From Marsupella aquatica (lineage: Eukaryota; Marchantiophyta), in assembly GCA_973895155.1 (NCBI GenBank), contig OZ316897.1:20894001-20958000 (forward strand): a stretch of 64,000 bases of DNA, written 5' to 3'. A program made the position numbers and the translations under genes. Below are positions 31,701 to 43,700 of the stretch, piece after piece (the stretch's first letter is position 1; each line of letters begins with the position of its first letter). The notes beneath the pieces were generated by a model. It ran no database searches and was not told the origin of the DNA. It was given only the letters and a program-made list of their open reading frames with translations.

Positions 31701-34700
31701 GCGGTGGCAGGTACTCCTTCCACCGCGGGCTCCTCGGGAGCAACCTCATCCTCCACCATGGGTGCCACTGGCTCCTCAGGGACAGCCTCATGCTCCTGCT
31801 CAACCTCTGGTGCCACTTCAACAGGCTCCTCCGGGGCAGCCAACTTCTCCACGGCTGTTGGTTCCTCCTCTGTAGGTTCTAGTTCTCTTGCTGCTACTTC
31901 AGACGTAGGTGCCACCTCTTCCTCTGAGGAGAGCACAGCTAGGCTGGGCTCCTCCTCCGCTGCAAGGTCCTCAGCTGCCGGTCCCGATGCCTCCAAGGGG
32001 AGGTCAAATTCCCTGGGTGCCGTGGCAGGTGCTGCTTCTACCGCGGGGTCCTTGGGAGCAACCTGATCCTCCACCACGGGTGCCACTGCCTCCTCAGGGA
32101 CAGCCGCATGCTCCTGCTCAACCTCTGGGGCCACCTCAAGTGGCTCCTCATGGGCAGCCAACTTCTCCATGGCTGCTGGTTCCTCCTCCAAAGGGAAGGA
32201 AAATTCCCTCGTTGAGGGAGCTAGTGCTGCTTCCACCGTGGGCCCCTTGGGAGCAAATTCATCCTCCACCACGGGTGCCATTGGCTCCTCAGAGACAGCA
32301 TCATGCTCCTGCTCAACCTCTTGTGCCACCTCAACAGGCTCCTCCGGGGCAGCCAACTTCTCCACGGCTGTTGGTTCCTCCTCTGTGGGTTCTAGTTCTG
32401 GTGATGCTACTTCAAACGTGGCTTCAACCTCTTCCTCTGTTGAGGGCAAAGCTAGGCAAGGCTCCTTCTTGGCTGCAAGGTCCTCTACTACTGGTGGCGA
32501 TGCCTCCAAGGGGAGGTCAAATTCCCTGGTTGCGGTGGCAGGTACTCCTTCCACCGCGGGCTCCTCGGGAGCAACCTCATCCTCCACCACGGGTGCCACT
32601 GGCTCCTCAGGGACAGCCACATGCTCCTGCTCAACCTCTGGTGCCACTTCAACAGGCTCCTCCGGGGCAGCCAACTTCTCCACGGCTGTTGGTTCCTCCT
32701 CTGTAGGTTCTAGTTCTCTTGCTGCTACTTCAGACGTAGGTGCCACCTCTTCCTCTGAGGAGAGCACAGCTAGGCTGGGCTCCTCCTCCGCTGCAAGGTC
32801 CTCAGCTGCCGGTCCCGATGCCTCCAAGGGGAGGTCAAATTCCCTGGGTGCCGTGGCAGGTGCTGCTTCTACCGCGGGGTCCTTGGGAGCAACCTGATCC
32901 TCCACCACGGGTGCCACTGCCTCCTCAGGGACAGCCGCATGCTCCTGCTCAACCTCTGGGGCCACCTCAAGTGGCTCCTCATGGGCAGCCAACTTCTCCA
33001 TGGCTGCTGGTTCCTCCTCCAAAGGGAGGGAAAATTCCCTCGTTGAGGGAGCTAGTGCTGCTTCCACCGTGGGCCCCTTGGGAGCAAATTCATCCTCCAC
33101 CACGGGTGCCATTGGCTCCTCAGAGACAGCATCATGCTCCTGCTCAACCTCTTGTGCCACCTCAACAGGCTCCTCCGGGGCAGCCAACTTCTCCACGGCT
33201 GTTGGTTCCTCCTCTGTGGGTTCTAGTTCTGGTGATGCTACTTCAAACGTGGCTTCAACCTCTTCCTCTGTTGAGGGCAAAGCTAGGCAAGGCTCCTTCT
33301 TGGCTGCAAGGTCCTCTACTACTGGTGGCGATGCCTCCAAGGGGAGGTCAAATTCCCTGGTTGGGGTGGCAGGTGCTGTTTCCACCGCGGGCTCCTTGGG
33401 AGCAACCTCATCCTCCGCCACGGGTGCCACAAGCCCCTCCGCTGCAAGGTCCACTACTGCTGGTGATGATGCCTCCAAGAGGAGGTCAAATTCCCTGGTT
33501 GTGGTGGCAGGTGCTGCTTCCACCGCGGGCTCCTTCGGAGCAACCTCAACGTCCACCACGGGTGCCACTGGCTCCTCAGGGACAGCGTGATGCTCCTGCT
33601 CAACCTGTGGTGCCACCTCAACTGGTTCCTCTGGGGCAGCCAACTTCTCCATGCCTACTGGTTCCTCCTCTGTGGGTTCTAGTTCTGGTGCTGCTACTTC
33701 AGACGTAGGTGCCACCTCTTCTTCTGAGGAGGGCACAGCTGGGCTGGGCTCCTCCTCCGCTGCAAGGTCCTCAGCTGCCGGTCCCGATGCCTCCAAGGGG
33801 AGGTCAAATTCCCTGGGTGCCGTGGCAGGTGCTGCTTCTACCACGGGGTCCTTGGGAGCAACCTGATCCTCCACCACGGGTGCCACTGCCTCCTCAGGGA
33901 CAGCCGCATGCTCCTGCTCAACCTCTGGGGCTACCTCAAGTGGCTCCTCATGGGCAGCCAACTTCTCCATGGTTGCTGGTTCCTCCTCCAAAGGGAGGGA
34001 AAATTCCCTCGTTGAGGGAGCTAGTGCTGCTTCCACCGTGGGCTCCTTGGGAGCAAATTCATCCTCCACCACGGGTGCCATTGGCTCCTCAGAGACAGCA
34101 TCATGCTCCTGCTCAACCTCTGGTGCCACCTCAACAGGCTCCTCCGGGGCAGCCAACTTCTCCACGGCTGTTGGTTCCTCCTCTGTGGGTTCTAGTTCTG
34201 GTGATGCTACTTCAAACGTGGCTTCAACCGCTTCGTCTGTTGAGGGCAAAGCTAGGCAAGGCTCCTTCTTGGCTGCAAGGTCCTCTACTACTGGTGGCGA
34301 TGCCTCCAAGGGGAGGTCAAATTCCCTGGTTGCGGTGGCAGGTGCTGTTTCCACCTCGGGCTCCTTGGGAGCAACCTCATCCTCCGCCACGGGTGCCACA
34401 AGCCCCTCCGCTGCAAGGTCCTCTACTGCTGGTGATGATTCCTCCAAGAGGAGGTCAAATTCCCTGGGTGCCGTGGCAGGTGCTGCTTCTACCACGGGGT
34501 CCTTGGGAGCAACCTGATCCTCCACCACGGGTGCCACTGCCTCCTCAGGGACAGCCGCATGCTCCTGCTCAACCTCTGGGGCCACCTCAAGTGGCTCCTC
34601 ATGGGCAGCCAACTTCTCCATGGTTGCTGGTTCCTCCTCCAAAGGGAGGGAAAATTCCCTCGTTGAGGGAGCTAGTGCTGCTTCCACCGCGGGCTCCTTG

Positions 34701-37700
34701 GGAGCAACCTCATCCTCCACCACGGGCGCCACTGGCTCCTCAGGGACAGCCTCATGCTCCTGCTCAACCTCTGGTGCTACCTCAACTGGTTCCTCTGGGG
34801 CAGCCAACTTCTCCATGCCTACTGGTTCCTCCTCTGTGGGTTCTAGTTCAGGTGCTGCTAGTTCAGACGTAGGTGCCACCTGTTCCTCTTTTGAGGGCAC
34901 AGCTGGGATGGGCTTCTCCTCCGCTGCAAGGTCCTCAGCTTCTGGTCCCGATGCCTCCAAGGGGAGGTCAAATTCCCTGGTTGCTGTGGCAGGTGCTGCT
35001 TCTACCGCGGGGTCCTTGGGAGCAACCTCATCCTCTCCCACGAATGCCACTGGCTCCTCTAGGACAGCCTCATGCTCCTGCTCAACCTCTGGTGCCACCT
35101 CAACAGGCTCCTCCGGGGCAGCCAACTTCTCCACGGCTGTTGGTTCCTCCTCTGTGGGTTCTAGTTCTGGTGATGCTACTTCAGACATGGGTGCAACCTC
35201 TTTCTTTGTTGAGGGCACACCTAAGCTGGGCTCCTTCTCGGCTGCAAGGTCCTCTGCTACTGGTGGCGATGCCTCTAAGGGGAGGTCAAATTCCCTGGTT
35301 GGGGTGGCAGGTGCTGTTTCCACCGCGGGCTCCTTGGGAGCAACCTCATCCTCCGCCACGGGTGCCACAAGCCCCTCTGGAACAGCCGCATCCTCGTGCT
35401 CAACCTCTGGTGCCACCTCAACTGGCTCCTCTGGGGCAGCCAACTTCTCCAACACGGGTGCCACTAGCTCCTCAGGGATAGCCTCATGCTCCTGCTCAAC
35501 CTCTGGTGCCAAATCAAGTGGCACCTCTGGGGCAGCCAACTTCTCCACGGCTGCTGGTTCCTCCTCCAAAGGGAGGTCAAATTCCCTCGTTGCGGGGGCC
35601 GGTGCTTTTTCCACCGCGGGCTCCTTGCGAGCAACCTGATCCTCCACCACGGGTGCCACAGGCTCCTCAGGGACAGCATCATGCTCCTGCTGAACCACTG
35701 GTACCACCTCAACTGGCTCCTCTAGGGCAGCCACCTTCTCCACGGCTACTGGTTCCTCCTGTGTGGGTTCTAGTTCTGGTGCTGCTAGTTCAGACGTAGG
35801 TGCGACCTCTTCCTCTGTTGAGGGCACAGTTGGGCTGGGATCCTCCTCCCCTGCAAGGTCCTCAGCTGCTGGGCCCGATGCCTCCAAGGGGAGGTCAAAT
35901 TCCCTGGTTGCCGTGGCAGGTGCTGCCTCTACCGCGGGGTGCTTGGGAGCAACCTCATCCTCCACCACGGGTGCCACTTGCTCCTCTCGGACAGCCTCAT
36001 GCCCCTGCTCAACCTCTGGTGCCACCTCAACAGGCTCCTCCGGGGCAGCCAACTTCTCCACGGCTGTGGGTTCCTCCTCTGTGGGTTCTAGTTTTGGTGA
36101 TGCTACTTCAGACATGGGTGCAACCTCTTCCTCTGTTGAGGGCACAGCTAGGCTGGGCTCCTTCTCGGCAACAAGGTCCTCTGCTACTGTTGGCGATGCC
36201 TCCAAGTGGAGGTCAAATTCCCTGGTTGCGGTGGCAGGTGTTGTTTCCACCACGGGCTCCTTGGGAGCAACCTCATCCTCCGCCACGGGTGCCACAATCC
36301 CCTCTGGGACAGCCGCATCCTCGTGCTCAACCTCTGGTGCCACCTCAAGTGGCTCCTCTGGGGCAGCCAACTTCTCCAACACGGGTGCCACTAGCTCCTC
36401 AGGGATAGCCTCATGCTCCTGCTCAACCTCTGGTCCCACCTCAAGTGGCTCCTCTCGGGCAGCCAACTTCTCCACGGCTGCTGGTTCCTCCTCCAATGGG
36501 AGGTCAAATTCCCTAGTTGCAGGGGCTGGTGCTGCTTCCACCGCGGGCTCCTTGGGAGCAACCTCATCCTCCACCACGGGTGCCATTGGCTCCTTAGGGA
36601 CAGCCTCATGCTCGTGCTCAACCTCTGGTAACACCTCAACTGGCTCCTCTAGGGCAGCCAACTTCTCCACGTCTGTTGGTTCCTGCTCTGTGGGTTGCAG
36701 GTCTGGTGCTGCTAGTTCAGACGTAGGTGCCATCTCTTCCTCTGTTGAGGGCACAGCTGGGCTGGGCTCCTTCTCCGCTGCAAGGTCCTCAATTGCTGGT
36801 CCCACTGCCTCCAAGGGGAGGTCAAATTCCCTGGTTGCTGTGGCAGGTGCTGTTTCCACCCCGGGCTGCTTGGGAGCAACCTCATCCTCCGCCACGAGTG
36901 CCACAAGCTCCTGTGGGACAGCCACATGCTCCTGCTCCACCTCTGGTGCCACCTCAAGTGGCTCCTCTTGGTCAGCCAACTTCTCCACGGCTGGTGGTTC
37001 CTCCTCCAAAGGGAGGTCAAATTCCCTCGTTGCTGGGGCTGGTGCTGCTTCCACCGCGGGAACCTTGGGAGCAACCTCATCCTCCACCACGGGTGCCACG
37101 GGATCCTCAAGGACAGCCTCATGCTCCTGCTTAACCTCTGCTCCCACCTCAACAGGCTCCTCCGGGATAGCCGACTTCTCCAGGGCTGTTGGTTCCTCCT
37201 CTGTGGGTTCGAGTTCTGGTGATGCTCCTTCAGGCGTGGGTGCAACGTCTTCCTCTTTTGAGGGCACAACTAGGCTGGGCTCCTGCTTGGCTGCAAGGTC
37301 CTCTGCTACTGGTGGCGATGCCTCTAAGGGGAGGTCAAATTCCCTGGTTGCGGTGGCAGGTGCTGTTTCCACCGTGAGCTCCTTGGGAGCAACCTCATCC
37401 TCCGGCACGGGTGCCACAAGCTCCTCTGGCACAGCCGCATCCTCGTACTCAACCTCTCGTGCCACCTCAACTGGCTCCTGTGCGGCAGCCAACTTCTCCA
37501 CCACGGGTGCCACTGGCTCCTGTGGGACATGCTCCTGCTCAACCTCTGGTGCCACCTCAACAGGCTTCTCCGAGGCAGCCAACTTCTCCATGGCTGTTGG
37601 TTCCTCCTCTGTGGGTCCTAGTTCTGGTGATGCTACTTCAGACGTGGCTTTAACCTCTTCCTCTGTTGAGGGCAAAGCTAGGCTGGGCTCCTTCTTGGCT

Positions 37701-40700
37701 GCAAGGTTCTCTGCTACTGGTGGCGATGCCTGCAAGGGAAGGTCAAATTCTCTGGTTGCGGTGGCAGGTGATATTTCCACCCCGGGCTCCTTGGGAGCAA
37801 CCTCATCCTCCGCCACGAGTGCCACAAGCTCCTGTGAGACAGCCACATGCTCCTGCTCCACCTCTGGTGCCACCTCAAGTGGCTCCTTTGGGGCAGCCAA
37901 CTTCTCCACGGCTGCTGGTTCCTCCTCCAAAGGGAGGTCAAATTCCCTCGTTGCAGGGGCTGGTGCTGCTTCCACCGCCGGCTCCTTGGGAGCAACCTCA
38001 TACTCCACCACGAGTGCCATTGGCTCCTTAGGGACAGCCTCATGCTCGTGCTCAACCTCTGGTACCACCTCAACTGGCTGCTCTAGGGTAGCCGACTTCT
38101 CCACGGCTACTACTTCCTCCTCTGTGGGTTCTAGTTCTGGTGCTGCTAGTTCAGACGTAGGTGCCATCTCTTCCTGTGTTGAGGGGACAGCTGGGCTGGG
38201 CTTCTCCTCCGCTGCAACGTCCTCAGCTGCTGGTCCCGATGCCTCCAAGGGGAGGTCAAATTCTCTGGTTGCGGTGGCAGGTGCTGTTTCCACCTCGGGC
38301 TCCTTGGGAGCAACCTCATCCTCCGCCACGGGTGCCACAAGACCCTCTGGGACAGCCGCATCCTCGTGCTCAACCTCTGGTGCCACCTCAACTGGCTCCT
38401 CTGGGGCAGCCAACTTGTCCAGCACGGGTGCCACTAGCTCCTCAGGGATAGCCTCATGCTCCTGCTCAACCTTTGGTGCCACCTCAAGTGGCTCCTCTAG
38501 GGCAGCCAACTTCTCCACGGCTGCTGGTTCCTCCTCCAAAGGGAGGTCAAATTCCCTCGTTCCGGCGGCGGGTGCTTCTTCCACCGCGGGCTGCTTGCGA
38601 GCAACCTCATCCTCCACCACAGGTGCCACTTGCTCCTCTGGGACAGCCTCATGCCCCTGCTCAACCTCTGGTGCCACCTCAAGAGGCTCCTCGGGGGTAG
38701 CCAAGTTCTCCACGGCTGTGGGTTCCTCCTCAGTGGGTTCTAGTTCTGGTGATGCCACCTCAGACATGGGTGCAACCTCTTCCTCTGTTGAGGGCATAGC
38801 TAGGCTGGGCTCCTTCTCGGCTGCAAGGTCCTCTGCTACTGGTGGCGATGCCTCCAAGGGGAGGTCAAATTCCCTGGTTGCGGTGGCAAGTGCTGTTTCC
38901 ACCTCGGGCTCCTTGGGAGCAACCTCATCCTCCGCCACGGGTGCCACAAGCCCCTCTGGGACAGCCGCATCGTCGTGCTCAACCTCTGGTGCCACCTCAA
39001 CTGGCTCCTCTGGCGCAGCCAACTTCTCCAGCACGGGTGCCACTAGCTCCTCAGGGATAGCCTCATGCTCCTGCTCAACCTGTGGAGCCACCTCAAGTGG
39101 CTCCTCTGGGGCAGCCAACTTCTCCACGGCTGCTGGTTCCACTTCCAAAGGGAGGTCAAATTCCCTCGTTGCAGGGGCTGGTGCTGCTTCCACCGCCGGC
39201 TCCTTGGGAGCAACCTCATCCTCCACCACGGGTGCCATTGGCTCCTCAGGGACAGCCTCATGCTCGTGCTCAACCTCTGGTACCACCTCAACTGGCTGCT
39301 CTAGGGTAGCTGACTTCTCCACGGCTACTACTTCCTCCTCTGTGGGTTCTAGTTCTGGTGCTGCTAGTTCAGACGTAGGTGCCATCTCTTCCTGTGTTGA
39401 GGGGACAGCTGGGCTGGGCTTCTCCTCCGCTGCAAGGTCCTCAGCTGCTGGTCCCGATGCCTCCAAGGGGAGGTCAAATTCCCTGGTTGCCATGGCAGAT
39501 GCTGCTTCTACCGCGGGGTCCTTGGGAGCAACCTCATCCTCCAGCACGGGTGCCACTTCCTCCTCTGGGACAGCCTCATGCTCCTGCTCAACCTCTGTTG
39601 CCACCTCAACAGGCTCCTCCGGGGCAGCCAACTTCTCCAGGGCTGTTGGTTCCTCCTCTGTGGGTCCTAGTTCTGGTGATGCTACTTCAGGCGTGGGTGC
39701 AACGTCTTCCTCTTTTGAGGGCACAGCTAGGCTGGGCTCCTTCTCGGCTGCAAGGTCCTCTGCTACTGGTGGCGATGCCTCCAAGGGGAGGTCAAATTCC
39801 CTGGTTGCGGGGGCAGGTGCTGTTTCCACCGCGGGCTCCTTGGGAGCAACCTTATCCTCCCCCCCGGGTGCCACAAGCTCCTCAGGGACAGCCGCATGCT
39901 CCTGCTCAACCTCTGGTGCCACCTCAAGTGGCTCCTCTGGGGCAGCTAACTTCTCCACGGCTGCTGGTTCCTCCTCCAAAGGGAGCTCAAATTCCCTCGT
40001 TGCGGGGGCTGGTGTTGCTTCTACCGCGGGCTCCTTGGGAGCAACCTCATCCTCCACCACGGGCGCCACAGGCTCCTCAGGGACAGCCTCATGCTCCTGC
40101 TCAACCTCTGGTACCACCTGAACTGGCTCTAGGGCAGCCAAGTTCTCCACGGCTACTGGTTCCTCCTCTGTGGGTTCTGGTTCTGGTGCTGCTAGTTCAG
40201 ACGTAGGTGCCATCTCTTCCTGTGTTGACGGGACAGCTGGGCTGGGCTCCTCCTTGGCTGCAAGGTCCTCAGCTGCTGGTCCCGATGCCTCCAAGGGGAG
40301 GTCAAATTCCCTGGTTGCCGTGGCAGGTGCTGCCTCTACCGCGGGGTCGTTGGGAGCAACCTCATCCTCCACCACGGGTGCCACTTGCTCCTCTCGGACA
40401 GCCTCATGCTCCTGCTCAACCGCTGGTGCCACCTCAACAGGCTCCTCCGGGGCAGCCGACTTCTCCAGGGCTGTTGGTTCCTCCTCAGTGGGTTCGAGTT
40501 CTAGTGATCCTACTTCCGACATGGGTGCAACCTCTTCCTCTGTTGAGGGCACAGCTAGGCTGGGCTCCTTCTCGGGTGCAAGGTCCTCTGCTACTGGTGG
40601 CGATGCCTCCAAGGGGAGGTCAAATTCCCTGGTTGCGGTGGCAGGTGCTGTTTCCACCTCGGGCTCCTTGGGAGCAACCTCATCCTCCGCCACGGGTGCC

Positions 40701-43700
40701 ACAAGACCCTCTGGGACAGCCGCATCCTCGTGCTCAACCTCTGGTGCCACCTCAACTGGCTCCTCTGGGGCAGCCAACTTGTCCAGCACGGGTGCCACTA
40801 GCTCCTCAGGGATAGCCTCATGCTCCTGCTCAACCTCTGGTGCCACCTCAAGTGGCTCCTCTAGGGCAGCCAACTTCTCCACGGCTGCTGGTTCCTCCTC
40901 CAAAGGGAGGTCACATTCCCTCGTTGCGGGAGCGGGTGCTTCTTCCACCGCGGGCTGCTTGCGAGCAACCTCATCCTCCACCACGGGTGCCACTTGCTCC
41001 TCTGGGACAGCCTCATGCCCCTGCTCAACCTCTGGTGCCACCTCAAGAGGCTCCTCGGGGGTAGCCAAGTTCTCCACGGCTGTGGGTTCCTCCTCAGTGG
41101 GTTCTAGTTCTGGTGATGCCACCTCAGACATGGGTGCAACCTCTTCCTCTGTTGAGGGCATAGCTAGGCTGGGCTCCTTCTCGGCTGCAAGATCCTCTGC
41201 TACTGGTGGCGATGCCTCCAAGGGGAGGTCAAATTCCCTGGTTGCGGTGGCAAGTGTTGTTTCCACCTCGGGCTCCTTGGGAGCAACCTCATCCTCCGCC
41301 ACGGGTGCCACAAGCCCCTCTGGGACAGCCGCATCCTCGTGCTCAACCTCTGGTGCCACCTCAACTGGCTCCTCTGGCGCAGCCAACTTCTCCAGCACGG
41401 GTGCCACTAGCTCCTCAGGGATAGCCTCATGCTCCTGCTCAACCTGTGGAGCCACCTCAAGTGGCTCCTCTGGGGCAGCCAACTTCTCCACGGCTGCTGG
41501 TTCCACTTCCAAAGGGAGGACAAATTCCCTGGTTGCTGGGGCTGGTGCTGCTTCCACCGCGGGAACCTTGGGAGCAACCTGATCCTCCACCACGGGTGCC
41601 ATTGGCTCCTCAGGGACAGCCTCATGCTCCTGCTCAACCTCTCGTGCCACCTCAACAGGCTCCTCCGGGGCAGCCAACTTCTCCACGGCTGTTGGTTCCT
41701 CCTCTGTGGGTTCTAGTTCTGGTGATGCTACCTCAGACGCGGCTTGAACCTCTTCTTCTCTTGAGGGCAAAGCTAGGCTGGGCTCCTTCTGGGCTGCAAG
41801 GTCCTCCGCTACTGGTGGCGATGGCTCCAAGGGGAGGTCAAATTCCCTGGTTGTGGTGGCAGGTACTGTTTCCACCCCAGGCTCCTTGGGAGCAACGTCA
41901 TCCTCCGCCACGAGTGCCACAAGCTCCTCTGTGACAGCCACATGCTCCTGCTCCACCTCTGGTGCCACCTCAAGTGGCTCCTTTGGGGCAGCCAACTTCT
42001 CCAGGGCTGTTAGCTCCTCCTCTGTGGGTTTGAGTTTTGGTGATGCTACTTCAGGCGTGGGTGCAACCTCTTCCTCTTTTGAGGGCACAACTAGGTTGGG
42101 CTCCTGCTCGGCTGCAAGGTCCTCTGCTACTGGTGGCGATGCCTCCAAGGGGAGGTCAAATTCCCTGGTTGCAGTGGCAGGTGCTGTTTCCACCATGGGC
42201 TCCTTGGGAGCAACCTTTTCCTCCGCCACGGGTGCCACAAGCTCCTCTGGGACAGCCGCATCCTCGTGCTCAACCTCTGGTGCCACCTCAACTGGCTCCT
42301 GTGGGGCAGCCAACTTCTCCACGACGGGTGCCAATGGCTCCTGTGGGACATGCTCCTGCTCAACCTCTGGTGCCACCTCAACAGGCTTCTCCGGGGCAGC
42401 CAACTTCTCCACGTCTGTTGGTTCCTCCTCTGTGGGTTGTAGTTCTGGTGCTGCTAGTTCAGATGTAGGTGCCATCTCTTCCTCTGTTGAGGGCACAGCT
42501 GGGCTGGGCTCCTCCTCCGCTGCAAGGTCCTTAGCTGCTGGTCCCGATGCCTCCAAGGGGAGGTGAAATTCCCTGGTTGCCCGGGCAGGTGCTGCTTCTA
42601 CTGTGGGGTCCTTGGGAGCAACCTCATCCTCCAACACGGGGGAAACTTGCTCCTCTGGGACAGCCTCATGCTCCTCTGGGGCAGCCAACTTCTCCAGCAT
42701 GGGTGCCAGTAGCTCCTCAGGGATAGCATCATGCTCCTGCTCAACCTCTGGTGCCACCTCAAGTGGCTCCTCTGGGGCAGCCAACTTCTCCACGGCTGCT
42801 GGTTCTTCCTCTCTGGGTTCTAGTTTTGGTGCTGGTAGTACAGACATAGGTGCCACCTCTTCCTCTGTTGAGGGCAGAGCTGGGTTGGGCTCCTCCTCCA
42901 CTGCAAGGTCCTGAGCTGCTGGTCCCGATGCGTCCAAGGGGAGGTCAAATTCCTTGGTGGCCGTGGCAGGTGCTGCTTCCAAAGCGGGGTCCTTGGGAGC
43001 AACCTCATCCTCCACCACGGTTGCCACTTGCTCCTCTGGGACAGCCTCATCCTCCTGCTCAACCTCTAGTGCCACCTCAACAGGCTCCTCCGGGGCAGCC
43101 AACTTCTCCACGGCTGTTGGTTCCTCCTCCAAAGGGAGGTCAAATTGCCTCGTTGCGGCGGCTCGTGCTGCTTCCACCGCGGGCTCCTTGGGAGCAACCT
43201 GATCCTCCACCATGGGTGCCACTGGCTCCTCAAGAACAGCCACATGCTCCTGCTCAACCTCAGGTGCCACCTCAAGTGGTTCCTTTGGGGCAGCCAATTT
43301 CTCCACGGCTGGTGGCGATGCCTCCAAGGGGAGGTCAAATTCCCTGATTGCCGTGGCAGGTGCTGCTTCTACTGCGGTGTTCTTGGGAGGAACCTCATCC
43401 TCCACCACGGGTGCCACTGGCTCCTCTGGGACATCCACATGCTCCTGCTCAACCTCTGGTGCCACCTCCAGTGGCTCCTCTGGGACAGCGACATGCTCCT
43501 GCTCAACGTCAAGCGCCACCTCAACTGGCTCCTCTGCGGCAGCCAACTTCTCCACGGCTGCTGGTTCCTCCTCCAAAGGGAGGTCAAATTCCCTCGTTGC
43601 TGGGGCTGGTGCTGCTTCCACCGCGGGCACCTTTTGAGCAACCTCATCCTCCACCACGGGTGCCACTGGCTCCTCAGGGACAGCCTCATGCTCCTGCTCA

